Shown here in pieces: positions 1 through 8,184 of a stretch of 64,000 nucleotides of DNA. A program made the position numbers and the translations under genes. The notes beneath the pieces were generated by a model. It was not told the DNA's origin and did not search any database. It saw nothing but the letters and a program-made list of their open reading frames with translations. How positions within the stretch are numbered: position 1 is the first letter of the stretch; each line of letters begins with the position of its first letter. The stretch is from Bacteroides congonensis (GTDB taxonomy: Bacteria; Bacteroidota; Bacteroidia; Bacteroidales; Bacteroidaceae): positions 659,760-723,759 of the forward strand of contig NZ_FQXY01000009.1 of NCBI RefSeq assembly GCF_900130125.1, given 5' to 3'.

Positions 1-1027
1 AGACAAATTAGCAGGATATACTATCAGCAACAGTAGAAGTACCAATAAGCCATTTACTTTCATTACTTCCAAATCATTTGAAGGTGCTGATTATTTCAGT
101 GAAACAGGTATGTGCTTCGTGGTTAGTAATTCCAGCAATACTAATACCCTGCTCGATATATCCACTGACATTTACCAGATAGCTGGTAGAATCAGGACTG
201 AATCCAATCCATTTAGAAACATAATGGTACACATCTTTAATAGTGTGGGAAAAAGGAAGCTAAATCTAGATATTACCTACGAAGAAATGGTACAAAGAAT
301 GAATGATGAAATAGAAGGTGCAAACGAATTAATTACTGCTATCAACAATAGTAGCAAGAAAGCTAAAAGTATGGCTGAAAAGATGCTTAACAGTGCCTAT
401 GCAGTGTGTGATAAAGAAGGGAACTATTTCCTTAATGATATGCTAGTAAAGTTAGACCTTTATAATTTCAAATTGGAAAAGGTTATCTATAATGATGGTA
501 TCGCTTTAAGAAAGGAACACAATGCAAACGGGAATATGACTACTGAATTAGAATATGAAAGACTAAACGAAACAATGAATAAAGCAGGAAAAAAACTATC
601 TTTTAAAGATGCTTTCCTTAGATATACGGAACTACTACAAAATATGGTTATTACTCCAGAAACAGACGAAATAGTTAGAGTACAGCCATTAGTAGTACCT
701 GCTTATCACAAATTAGGAACTGATAAAGTTAGAAGTTTGCGATACATCAAAACAGCTATAGAAAAAGCTCTTATCAGTCTGGAATCGGATAAAAACAGAG
801 ATACGAAAATAGTACAAATACTTAGCAAGCAGATAAAGACTGGATTCTTTAGTAATGCTGATATTAAGGACTGTATTAAAGAAGCATACGATATACTAGG
901 TATTACCGATAAGGTCAAAGCTACAGACCTTGATAAATGGTTTGATTGTAAACCTATTGCTAAGTGGATTGACAGTAAAACAGTCAAAGGATATGAGATT
1001 TACAGACCAAAGATAGTATTCAAGTAA
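1..1027 (+). CDS. Helicase-like protein, C-terminal part (5' end outside window)
   Basis: The reading frame is open from base 2, so this is the C-terminal part of a longer gene. Its first 60 residues read like helicase motifs V and VI of superfamily 2: an ITSKSFEGADYF stretch followed by DIYQIAGRIR. About 270 mostly charged residues with no recognised domain follow. The first in-frame ATG, at 110, lies between these two motifs and is unlikely to be the start. Proteins of this type occur in replication modules of phages and integrative elements. AT-rich codon use and the downstream integrase fit a mobile element. The helicase assignment rests on two motifs only; the ATPase half is not in the window. 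Confidence 0.6.
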   Translation, partial: DKLAGYTISNSRSTNKPFTFITSKSFEGADYFSETGMCFVVSNSSNTNTLLDISTDIYQIAGRIRTESNPFRNIMVHIFNSVGKRKLNLDITYEEMVQRMNDEIEGANELITAINNSSKKAKSMAEKMLNSAYAVCDKEGNYFLNDMLVKLDLYNFKLEKVIYNDGIALRKEHNANGNMTTELEYERLNETMNKAGKKLSFKDAFLRYTELLQNMVITPETDEIVRVQPLVVPAYHKLGTDKVRSLRYIKTAIEKALISLESDKNRDTKIVQILSKQIKTGFFSNADIKDCIKEAYDILGITDKVKATDLDKWFDCKPIAKWIDSKTVKGYEIYRPKIVFK

Positions 1028-1064
1028 AGATACACCAAGACAACATTCAATTAAATAAACGATT

Positions 1065-1187
1065 ATGATTTACATTACACTTATTGCAGCAGCACTATTA
1101 TCAACTTACTTAGTAAGATTCACAGTAAAAGAGATTAAGCAACACATCACGAAAGAAGCAGATAGGATTATCAATACAAGACAATAA
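1065..1187 (+). CDS. Small single-pass membrane protein (40 aa)
   Basis: A 40-codon frame opens with ATG 37 bases after the helicase-like gene. Residues 2 to 17 are hydrophobic (IYITLIAAALLSTYLV) and would form one membrane segment. The rest is charged (KEIKQHITKEADR), a typical layout for small proteins of mobile elements. I do not recognise a family. Support comes from the clean hydrophobic/charged split, the same strand and its place in an otherwise gene-free gap; coding status is uncertain. Confidence 0.45.
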   Translation: MIYITLIAAALLSTYLVRFTVKEIKQHITKEADRIINTRQ

Positions 1188-1283
1188 ATATATTAACCTA
1201 ATTAGCCTGTAATGAAAATGCACAATGGCTAATGTTTATGAATATGTAATATAGAAACAGGCTAGTAATCAAATTACTAGCAA

Positions 1284-1772
1284 ATGGATAACTTTTTAGC
1301 AATGGAACGTAAAGGAAGGGACTTATTCAAGTCATTATTAGAAGATGGAAATATAACCAAATACAAGGAATCTACTGGTAGATATAATCCCGTAGATTTC
1401 TATTTAATACACAACGAAGATAAAATAGTAGCTGAAATAAAATGCAGGGATATACGGTACGTTAATTATCCCACTCATTTAATGGAAACTGAAAAACTTA
1501 AAAGCCTATTGGCTGTCAAGGATACTCACGATTGTAAAGCAGCGTGGTACGTCAACTTCTTTGGCGAAGATATATGCTTTATATATAATGCAGACAAAGT
1601 AAAGAATCTACGTTCTGAAACAGCGTATTGCAATTACACTACTGCCAATTACAACTACTACAAAACAACCAAAGGCGTTATTATGATACCTACTAATCTG
1701 GCTGGAATCTTTATCAGAAAGAACGGCAAATGGATGAATGGAAATCTACAGGATGCCAAACTAGCGTCTTAA
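1284..1772 (+). CDS. PD-(D/E)XK nuclease-like protein of the mobile element
   Basis: A 162-residue protein. Residues 36 to 53 carry a recognisable PD-(D/E)XK core: D38 in a PVDFYL strand, then E51-x-K53 in AEIKCRD, 12 residues later. This is the spacing of Holliday-junction-resolvase-like and restriction-type nucleases. The C-terminal half is rich in Tyr and Asn and has no motif I recognise. The start could be the first ATG (1284) or the ATG of MERKGRD at 1302. It lies between the helicase-like gene and the integrase, so a role in element replication or DNA processing is plausible but inferred. A strong terminator follows the stop codon. Confidence 0.55.
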   Translation: MDNFLAMERKGRDLFKSLLEDGNITKYKESTGRYNPVDFYLIHNEDKIVAEIKCRDIRYVNYPTHLMETEKLKSLLAVKDTHDCKAAWYVNFFGEDICFIYNADKVKNLRSETAYCNYTTANYNYYKTTKGVIMIPTNLAGIFIRKNGKWMNGNLQDAKLAS

Positions 1773-1795
1773 TAAACCTGATTATAAGCAACTTA

Positions 1796-1830
1796 AGCCC
1801 ACTTTGATATAAATCAAGGTGGGCTTTTTT
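1796..1830 (+). terminator. Rho-independent terminator after the nuclease-like gene
   Basis: AGCCCACTTTGAT and ATCAAGGTGGGCT form a 13-bp stem with one G-T pair and a short loop, followed by six T. It separates the plus-strand element genes from the convergent integrase. Confidence 0.85.
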
Positions 1831-1843
1831 CATATAAATATTT

Positions 1844-3478
1844 TTATTTAAGCCGTACCACTATTCCCAATTCCAGCAATCTATTCAGTATTTTCCTTAC
1901 CTTTAAAGATGGTGTTCCAACTTCAAAATTATCCATTGACCTATTAAGAAAGTCTAGTTCATCCTTATTTAAATCGAATTGGCTTATATCCACATCTCTA
2001 TCTATTCCGTAAGATTCAATATTACTTTCCTGACTATTAAATAACAAGTCATAAGCTATATCATTCTTATGTTTCAAACCAGCTTCAATACCTTTACTTA
2101 TTGCTTCTGCTATATTCTCATTACTAGAAGGTATAATGTCATTGGATTGTTTGACTTTATTAGCTTGATTAATCTTGCTAGCTTCTGTTTCTAGCATCAA
2201 GTTAGCTGCATCTTCTGAACTTATTTTAGCATATTTCTTAAATGCCATTTCTGTAGTATGCCCTGTTATTCTCATAAGTATATGACTATCATAACCACGT
2301 TTCAGCATATTACTAATGAATGAACGTCTTCCTGTATGTGTACCTATCAATTCATATCTACAATAAGTAGTATTAGTTATTTTTGAACCTCTATCTTCTG
2401 TTACAATATGTTTGCCTATTATACCTGCCTTTTGTCCTGCTTCCTTTATGTATTTCAACATAGTATTTTCACGTACTTTGGGTACTTGAAAATTATACTT
2501 TTCCAGTATCTCTAAAGCAACAGGAAACAATGGTATTGAAACTTTATGTGTTCTTTTCTTTTGCACAATTTCCAATATCTTCCCATTATTGAAGTCTTTA
2601 ACAGTACCACCATTTAACAATTGCATATCACTGAACCTCTGCCCTGTCCAACATTGTAATACAAAAACATCTCTAGCCTTTTCCTCTAAGCCTTTGAGTT
2701 CTAAAGCATACATTCTGCTTACTTCTTCTTCTGACAGATATATTTCATTATCATCACCTTCCCTACTTTTGGGCTTCTTATACAGGTTCAACTTCGCTGC
2801 TGAAGTGTCTATTAAGCCGTATGGTTCTGCTCTCTTTATAATTGAAATCAAAGCGGTTACTTTATTACCAACAGTACTTGTTTTAGTAGTCTTACCCTTA
2901 CTGACCTGTTTATTAAACAGATAAGTTTCAAAATCTTTGATTAGAGCCAAATTTATGTCAGTAAACGTTATATCATCTCTATCGGTTGCTTTTAGAAATT
3001 CTTCAAATACCTTTAAATGTCCCCAATAAATAGCCAATGTATTCCTTTGTCCATCTGATTTTATCGTTTTATCTTGGCTAATAGCTCTACGAAGCCACTG
3101 AACAGGCTTCTGCAATTCTTGTTGTTTCATCATTTTATATTTGTAAATATATTTCTTTAGTAAAAATAAGCTATTATCAATCTCATTTGGATTATCGCAA
3201 ATATAACGCTTAAAATCAATAAAATCTGCTTTGAGTTTATTTATCTCATCGTTTACTATTGCGTTATTTATATTATCCAACTCGGTTAGTCTTGGACTTA
3301 CATACGCTTCCTGCTTTTTTGTGTTCCACTGGTCGGGATACACCCTTACTCCTGTAGATAACTTTACCTGCTTTTTATTTATTCGGCATACCAGATATAT
3401 ATTCGTTGGTCTGTCACTTTTCGGCTTCCTCAAATTAAAACTAGCCCTAACTTCATTGAAAAAAATCTGCCCTATCAT
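1844..3478 (-). CDS. Tyrosine recombinase / integrase
   Basis: A 544-residue site-specific integrase. The N-terminus (about 1-110) resembles the arm-type DNA-binding domain of Bacteroidales integrases (NIYLVCRINKKQVKLSTGVR), followed by a SAM-like core-binding domain (about 120-230). The catalytic set is complete: R281 in TGQRFSDM, a Lys at 307/308 in QKKRTHK, H381 and R384 in HTGRRSF, H407 in ITGHTT and nucleophile Y416 in AFKKYAK. About 125 residues follow the Tyr, longer than the usual tail; no domain is recognised there. It is the last gene of the element and points inward from the junction with the RelA/SpoT gene, the usual place for an integrase. Repeats at 3483-3534 lie directly upstream of its ATG. 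Confidence 0.93.
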   Translation of the reverse strand: MIGQIFFNEVRASFNLRKPKSDRPTNIYLVCRINKKQVKLSTGVRVYPDQWNTKKQEAYVSPRLTELDNINNAIVNDEINKLKADFIDFKRYICDNPNEIDNSLFLLKKYIYKYKMMKQQELQKPVQWLRRAISQDKTIKSDGQRNTLAIYWGHLKVFEEFLKATDRDDITFTDINLALIKDFETYLFNKQVSKGKTTKTSTVGNKVTALISIIKRAEPYGLIDTSAAKLNLYKKPKSREGDDNEIYLSEEEVSRMYALELKGLEEKARDVFVLQCWTGQRFSDMQLLNGGTVKDFNNGKILEIVQKKRTHKVSIPLFPVALEILEKYNFQVPKVRENTMLKYIKEAGQKAGIIGKHIVTEDRGSKITNTTYCRYELIGTHTGRRSFISNMLKRGYDSHILMRITGHTTEMAFKKYAKISSEDAANLMLETEASKINQANKVKQSNDIIPSSNENIAEAISKGIEAGLKHKNDIAYDLLFNSQESNIESYGIDRDVDISQFDLNKDELDFLNRSMDNFEVGTPSLKVRKILNRLLELGIVVRLK

Positions 3479-3482
3479 AATC

Positions 3483-3534
3483 GGTTCTTTAAAATGGTTC
3501 TTTTTTATGGTTCTTCACTTTGGTTCTTTTAGGG
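3483..3534. repeat. Four GGTTCTT direct repeats at 13-bp period
   Basis: GGTTCTT begins at 3483, 3496, 3509 and 3522, always exactly 13 bp apart. The first repeat begins 4 bp from the integrase start codon. Such iterated short repeats beside a tyrosine recombinase gene usually are arm-type integrase sites or excisionase sites, and may also control the integrase promoter. Binding is inferred; the repeats are directly visible. Confidence 0.75.
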
Positions 3535-3581
3535 CTGAAATGTGACATATTGATAACCAAACCATATTTATAAGTTACTGA

Positions 3582-3597
3582 TAACAAATAATTGTTA
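3582..3597. other. Possible attachment core / element-chromosome junction
   Basis: TAACAA-ATAA-TTGTTA is an interrupted palindrome between the integrase repeats and the RelA/SpoT reading frame. Tyrosine recombinase cores are often short inverted arms around a spacer. The true junction lies somewhere between about 3540 and 3660; the other end of the element is not in the window, so no direct repeat can be tested. Confidence 0.25.
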
Positions 3598-3604
3598 CTT
3601 CCTT

Positions 3605-5872
3605 TTGAATGTGCAGGAAAAAAACTACTTTTACATCGAATTAACAAGATTGAATATGGACGTCTTTTTTACATCAGAGGAAAAAAAGGAGCTTTTTTCA
3701 CTCTACCGGCATTTGATGCTATCTGCCGGAGACAGCATTTCCTGGCAGGATTGCCTAAAGTTAAAGAAACATCTAATCAAAGCTGCCCAATGTAACGGGC
3801 TGCAACGCAATAACTTCGGGATGAATCCCGTCATCAGAGATTTACAAACGGCGGTTATCGTGACCGAAGAAATTGGAATGAAGGGCTCGTGCCTGATTGG
3901 TATCATGCTGCACGAAATTGTGAAAGCGCATATACTCTCCATCGAGGAAGTGAATGCGGAATACGGGGAAGATGTGGCGAGCATCATCAAGGGATTGGTG
4001 AAAACGAATGAACTCTATGCCAAGAGTCCGGCGATTGAGTCGGAGAATTTCCGTAACCTGCTGCTCTCGTTTGCCGAGGATATGCGTGTGATTCTGATTA
4101 TGATTGCCGACCGCGTGAACGTGATGCGCAAAATCAAGGATACGGGCAACGAGGAAGACCGGAACAAGGTAGCGAATGAGGCTGCCTATCTGTATGCTCC
4201 GCTGGCGCATAAGCTGGGACTTTACAAGTTGAAATCGGAACTTGAGGATTTGTCGCTGAAATATACACAGCGGGACACCTATTATTATATAAAGGATAAG
4301 CTGAATGAGACGAAGGCGTCACGCGACAAGTATATCGCTGCTTTTATCGAGCCTATCCAAAAGAAGGTGGCGGCAGCGGGACTGAAATTCGACATCAAGG
4401 GGCGTACCAAGTCCATCCATTCGATATGGAACAAGATTCAGAAACAGAAGACTCCGTTTGAAGGGATTTATGACTTGTTTGCCATCCGCATTATCCTGGA
4501 TTCGGAACCGGAACCGGCGAAGGAGAAGCAGGAATGTTGGCAGGTATATTCTATCGTGACGGACATGTATCAACCGAACCCGAAGCGGCTGCGCGACTGG
4601 TTGTCTATCCCGAAAAGCAATGGTTACGAATCGTTGCACATCACTGTGATGGGCCCGGAAGGGAAATGGGTGGAAGTGCAGATACGTACCCGCCGCATGG
4701 ACGAAATCGCGGAACGCGGACTGGCCGCGCACTGGAGATATAAAGGTATCAAAGGCGAAACGGGTCTGGACGAATGGCTGACTTCGGTGCGGGAAGCGTT
4801 GGAGAATGCGGACAACGACTCGATGAAGGTAATGGATCAGTTCAAGATGGATCTTTACGAGGACGAAGTTTTCGTTTTCACGCCCAAAGGGGATTTGTTC
4901 AAACTGGCAAAGGGGGCTACGGTGCTCGACTTTGCTTTCCATATCCATAGCAAGTTGGGATGCAAGTGTATCGGCGCAAGGGTGAACGGAAAGAATGTCC
5001 AACTGAAGCAGAAGCTGAACAGCGGCGACCAGGTGGAGATTATGACTTCGAATACGCAGACGCCGAAACAGGACTGGCTGAATATTGTGACCACTTCCAA
5101 AGCCCGCACGAAGATCCGGCAGGCTCTCAAAGAGATGGTGGCACGTCAGCATGACTTTGCGAAAGAGACACTGGAACGGAAGTTCAAGAACCGCAAACTG
5201 GAGTATGACGAGGCGACGATGATGCGTCTTATCAAGCGTTTAGGATTCAAGAACGTGACGGAGTTTTATCAGAAAATAGCTGATGAAGCACTGGATGTCA
5301 ACGAGGTTTTGGACAAATACATCGAGCAGCAGAAGCGGGACAATGATACGCATGACGAGATTGTGTATCGCAGTGCCGAGGGATATAACTTGCAGGCTAC
5401 ACAGGAAGAGACGACTTCGAAAGAGGACGTGCTTGTGATTGACCAGAACCTGAAAGGATTGGAGTTCAAACTGGCGAAGTGTTGTAATCCTATTTACGGT
5501 GATGATGTATTCGGTTTCGTGACGGTAAGCGGGGGAATCAAGATTCATAGGAAGGACTGCCCGAACGCGAATCAGATGCGCGAACGTTTCGGTTACCGGA
5601 TTGTGAAGGCCCGCTGGGCAGGTAAGTCGGTAGGTACACAGTATCCTATCACGCTGCGCGTTGTGGGACACGATGATATTGGTATCGTAACGAATATCAC
5701 TTCTATTATATCCAAGGAGAACGGGATTACTCTCCGCTCTATCGGCATTGACTCGCATGACGGCTTGTTCTCGGGGACGCTGACGGTTATGGTTGGCGAT
5801 ACGGGAAGACTGGAAGCGCTTATCAAGAAGCTGAGGACGGTGAAAGGAGTGAAACAGGTAAGCCGGAATTAA
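3605..5872 (+). CDS. relA: RelA/SpoT-family (p)ppGpp synthetase with degenerate hydrolase site
   Basis: A 755-residue RSH protein that makes the alarmone (p)ppGpp. Order: HD hydrolase-like region (about 25-190), synthetase (about 250-370, with GRTKSIHSIWNK, YDLFAIRII and SNGYESLHITV), TGS (about 415-480, FVFTPKGDLFKL), a CC...HRKDC zinc-finger-type region (about 620-660) and a C-terminal ACT domain. The hydrolase signature HDxxEDT is changed: H103-E104 with KA where ED is expected, so hydrolysis is probably lost, as in RelA. The frame's first usable start is TTG 3605; no ATG exists between the upstream stop at 3554 and ATG 3656 (residue 18). Insertion of the element may have replaced the native 5' end. 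The 3' end is convergent with the MFS gene. Confidence 0.93.
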   Translation: MNVQEKNYFYIELTRLNMDVFFTSEEKKELFSLYRHLMLSAGDSISWQDCLKLKKHLIKAAQCNGLQRNNFGMNPVIRDLQTAVIVTEEIGMKGSCLIGIMLHEIVKAHILSIEEVNAEYGEDVASIIKGLVKTNELYAKSPAIESENFRNLLLSFAEDMRVILIMIADRVNVMRKIKDTGNEEDRNKVANEAAYLYAPLAHKLGLYKLKSELEDLSLKYTQRDTYYYIKDKLNETKASRDKYIAAFIEPIQKKVAAAGLKFDIKGRTKSIHSIWNKIQKQKTPFEGIYDLFAIRIILDSEPEPAKEKQECWQVYSIVTDMYQPNPKRLRDWLSIPKSNGYESLHITVMGPEGKWVEVQIRTRRMDEIAERGLAAHWRYKGIKGETGLDEWLTSVREALENADNDSMKVMDQFKMDLYEDEVFVFTPKGDLFKLAKGATVLDFAFHIHSKLGCKCIGARVNGKNVQLKQKLNSGDQVEIMTSNTQTPKQDWLNIVTTSKARTKIRQALKEMVARQHDFAKETLERKFKNRKLEYDEATMMRLIKRLGFKNVTEFYQKIADEALDVNEVLDKYIEQQKRDNDTHDEIVYRSAEGYNLQATQEETTSKEDVLVIDQNLKGLEFKLAKCCNPIYGDDVFGFVTVSGGIKIHRKDCPNANQMRERFGYRIVKARWAGKSVGTQYPITLRVVGHDDIGIVTNITSIISKENGITLRSIGIDSHDGLFSGTLTVMVGDTGRLEALIKKLRTVKGVKQVSRN

Positions 5873-5889
5873 CAACGAATTCATGCAAT

Positions 5890-5932
5890 AAAAATAGTGA
5901 CGCTATCCGCATGTGATAGCGTCACTATTTTT
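5890..5932. terminator. Long perfect hairpin between convergent genes
   Basis: An 18-bp perfect stem (AAAAATAGTGACGCTATC with its reverse complement) around a 7-base loop, with A/T runs on both flanks. It serves as a bidirectional terminator for the RelA/SpoT and MFS genes. Confidence 0.85.
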
Positions 5933-5940
5933 ATAGTATA

Positions 5941-5969
5941 GCGTCACTATCCGGACAGTATAGTGACGC
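5941..5969. repeat. Second inverted repeat sharing the GCGTCACTAT arm
   Basis: GCGTCACTAT and ATAGTGACGC form a 10-bp stem directly after the first hairpin. The arm sequence equals part of the first stem, so GCGTCACTAT or its complement occurs four times in 80 bp and alternative pairings are possible. Confidence 0.7.
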
Positions 5970-5995
5970 CATTTTCCAGAGGGATTTTATCCCTC

Positions 5996-7153
5996 TTATC
6001 TCACTTTCTTTCTTATATAATAAGGATACGTCGCAATGACGAAAAACACTAAAGCGACCGAAGCTACCATCTGTCCGACATGAAGCATCTTGTCGGTATC
6101 CAAATCCAGATAGCAAGTAGTGGCGATACCTAAGGAGATTCCGACCTCGCTTGCCAGAAGATGGGTGGTGTTTGCCGTTCCACGCTGGCAATGATGGGAA
6201 AGTTTCACAAATATGACCAGAAATTCCGGCAGGATAAGCCCCAGTCCGAGTCCTAAGAGCACGGAAGGAACGGCTATCGAAGTAGTCGCATTCAGCAGGG
6301 ACATAGCCAGCATTTCCAGTCCGATTCCTACAATGACCAGTCTGAGCGTTTTCTCTTTCATAAAGAACAGGCGTGCCAGAAACAGAGATACGAGGTATCC
6401 TACTCCTACTCCTGCAAAGAAAGGTACGGGGATTCCCGTAGTTCCGAGTACAGAGTCGTTAAGGAAAGGATGAACGAGCGGAATCAGTAGTCCCGGCACG
6501 AACGTAATCAGAATCATATTGATGGCAGGCACCCAACTCCGCAACAGCAAGAAACGGTCGAAGGAATAGAGCTTGGTGACAATCGGCGCACGGAAAGGCA
6601 CATAGACACCGGACACTACGAGGATTCCCGCTGCTCCGGTGATAACGGAGACGGACAGCAGATTTTGGAAGGAATAACTCTGATAGAGCCATACTCCGAG
6701 AATGATACCCAGTATCATCCCTAGGCGTGCCACCCATGAGAAACTGACATTCCCCGCACTGCGCAGTGTAGAGTTGGTGATGTCGATTGCCAAGGTGATG
6801 CCTGCTGTTGTGGCTATGCCGAATGCCAATCCCTGTACGGTACTCAGCAGGATAAGTTCCGTTATGTTAGTCACAAAAGCATAACCTACCGTTGCCGCTA
6901 CCATCAGGGCAAAAGAGAATATACACACACTCTTACGTTTGTATGCATCTACGAGGTAGGCATGGAAAGGGCCGATAAGGAACATTCCCAGCGTGAAAAA
7001 GAGAAAGATTACTCCTGTCTGTGCAACCGGCACTCCGAGACGGTCGGCCATCTCAACGGAAAGCACCGGAAATAACACATACAAGGATATAAACAACAGC
7101 AAATTAGCTACACATATCCGCATAAAATGAACTGTCCACAATTTAACTGCCAT
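5996..7153 (-). CDS. Major facilitator superfamily transporter
   Basis: A 385-residue, highly hydrophobic protein with about 12 membrane segments. It has the MFS layout: GMFLIGPFHAYLVDAYKRKSV in the loop between helices 2 and 3 (a variant of motif A with DxxxRK) and a duplicated half. Substrate cannot be read from sequence; the family includes drug and sugar exporters. It starts 9 bases after the panB stop codon on the same strand, so the two are probably one operon, which makes a metabolite exporter as likely as a drug pump. The cytoplasmic tail is short and basic (YIRKKVR). Confidence 0.85.
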   Translation of the reverse strand: MAVKLWTVHFMRICVANLLLFISLYVLFPVLSVEMADRLGVPVAQTGVIFLFFTLGMFLIGPFHAYLVDAYKRKSVCIFSFALMVAATVGYAFVTNITELILLSTVQGLAFGIATTAGITLAIDITNSTLRSAGNVSFSWVARLGMILGIILGVWLYQSYSFQNLLSVSVITGAAGILVVSGVYVPFRAPIVTKLYSFDRFLLLRSWVPAINMILITFVPGLLIPLVHPFLNDSVLGTTGIPVPFFAGVGVGYLVSLFLARLFFMKEKTLRLVIVGIGLEMLAMSLLNATTSIAVPSVLLGLGLGLILPEFLVIFVKLSHHCQRGTANTTHLLASEVGISLGIATTCYLDLDTDKMLHVGQMVASVALVFFVIATYPYYIRKKVR

Positions 7154-7162
7154 ATAGTTTGT

Positions 7163-7984
7163 TTAATATTGTTCCTTCTCGTTGGGGAAGTAGCAATTCT
7201 TCACATCGGATACATAACGGCTGATAGCATCGGTCATCACCGTGTACAAATCGGCGTAACGACGCAAGAAACGGGGACGGAAGCCGTTGTTCATGCCAAG
7301 CATATCCTGAATAACCAGTACCTGGCCGTCTACATGACCGCCTGCACCGATACCGATAATAGGTATAGTCAGCTCGGAAGCTACACGTTCGGCAAGGGTT
7401 GCCGGAATCTTTTCGAGCACGATGGCGAAACAGCCCGCTTCTTCGAGCAAATGGGCGTCGCGAATCAGTTTCTCAGCTTCAGCGTCGTCTTTGGCGCGTA
7501 CGGTGTAAGTTCCGTATTTATTAATAGACTGCGGCATTAGTCCTAGATGTCCCATTACCGGAATACCTGCGCTGATAATACGTTTCACAGAACCAATGAT
7601 TTCTTCTCCGCCTTCCAGTTTCAAAGCATCGGCGTGACTCTCTTTCATGATGCGGATAGCGGAAGCAAGTCCTTCCATTTCGTTGCCCTGATAGGAACCG
7701 AAAGGCATGTCAACGACTACCATGGCACGTTTTACACCACGTACTACGGACTTAGCGTGATAAATCATTTGGTCAAGCGTGATGGGCAGCGTGGTTACGT
7801 TACCTGCCATTACATTGGAAGCGGAGTCGCCTACGAGGATAACATCCATTCCTGCACCGTCTACAATCTGTGCCATCGTGTAGTCATAGGAAGTAAGCAT
7901 AGAAATCTTTTCGCCTCTCTGTTTCATTTCAACCAAGCGATGAGTAGTCACCTTTCTTGTGTCATCTGATATATAACCAGCCAT
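7163..7984 (-). CDS. panB: Ketopantoate hydroxymethyltransferase
   Basis: A 273-residue PanB, which transfers a hydroxymethyl group from methylene-tetrahydrofolate to ketoisovalerate to form ketopantoate for pantothenate and CoA synthesis. The (beta/alpha)8 family motifs are present: LVGDSASNV near residue 50 (metal-binding Asp), [28 protein letters not shown] and the catalytic Glu in [10 protein letters not shown]. Length is normal for the family. The other pantothenate genes are not nearby; the downstream partner is the MFS gene. A -7 promoter element lies 79 bases upstream. Confidence 0.96.
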   Translation of the reverse strand: MAGYISDDTRKVTTHRLVEMKQRGEKISMLTSYDYTMAQIVDGAGMDVILVGDSASNVMAGNVTTLPITLDQMIYHAKSVVRGVKRAMVVVDMPFGSYQGNEMEGLASAIRIMKESHADALKLEGGEEIIGSVKRIISAGIPVMGHLGLMPQSINKYGTYTVRAKDDAEAEKLIRDAHLLEEAGCFAIVLEKIPATLAERVASELTIPIIGIGAGGHVDGQVLVIQDMLGMNNGFRPRFLRRYADLYTVMTDAISRYVSDVKNCYFPNEKEQY

Positions 7985-8062
7985 GTCTTTTTTAAGTTTT
8001 AATTATAAATTTATTATTATGTGTTTTGAGCTGTGTCGTTAAACATCAGCAAAAAATCGGGG

Positions 8063-8070
8063 CAAAGTTA
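8063..8070 (-). promoter_or_regulatory. -7 promoter element for panB-MFS
   Basis: On the minus strand this reads TAACTTTG, a match to the Bacteroidota -7 consensus TAnnTTTG, about 80 bases upstream of the panB start. No convincing -33 element is seen. Confidence 0.5.
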
Positions 8071-8184
8071 TAACATTTAATTCATAACAGAGAAGGAAAT
8101 ACAAAAAATCCTCTCAATCACTCGTCAGGGATAGCTGACGGGCGGTCGGGAAGATGGATGAAGACGTTTAAATGCGGAACGGGG

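Noticed and set aside
3483..3534. Short, regularly spaced repeats as a CRISPR array
   Set aside because: Repeat units are 7 bases with a 13-bp period; CRISPR repeats are 25-40 bases with spacers of similar length, and no cas gene is nearby.
4319..5152. A 277-codon minus-strand frame inside the RelA/SpoT gene
   Set aside because: Antisense shadow; synthetase and TGS motifs lie on the plus strand.
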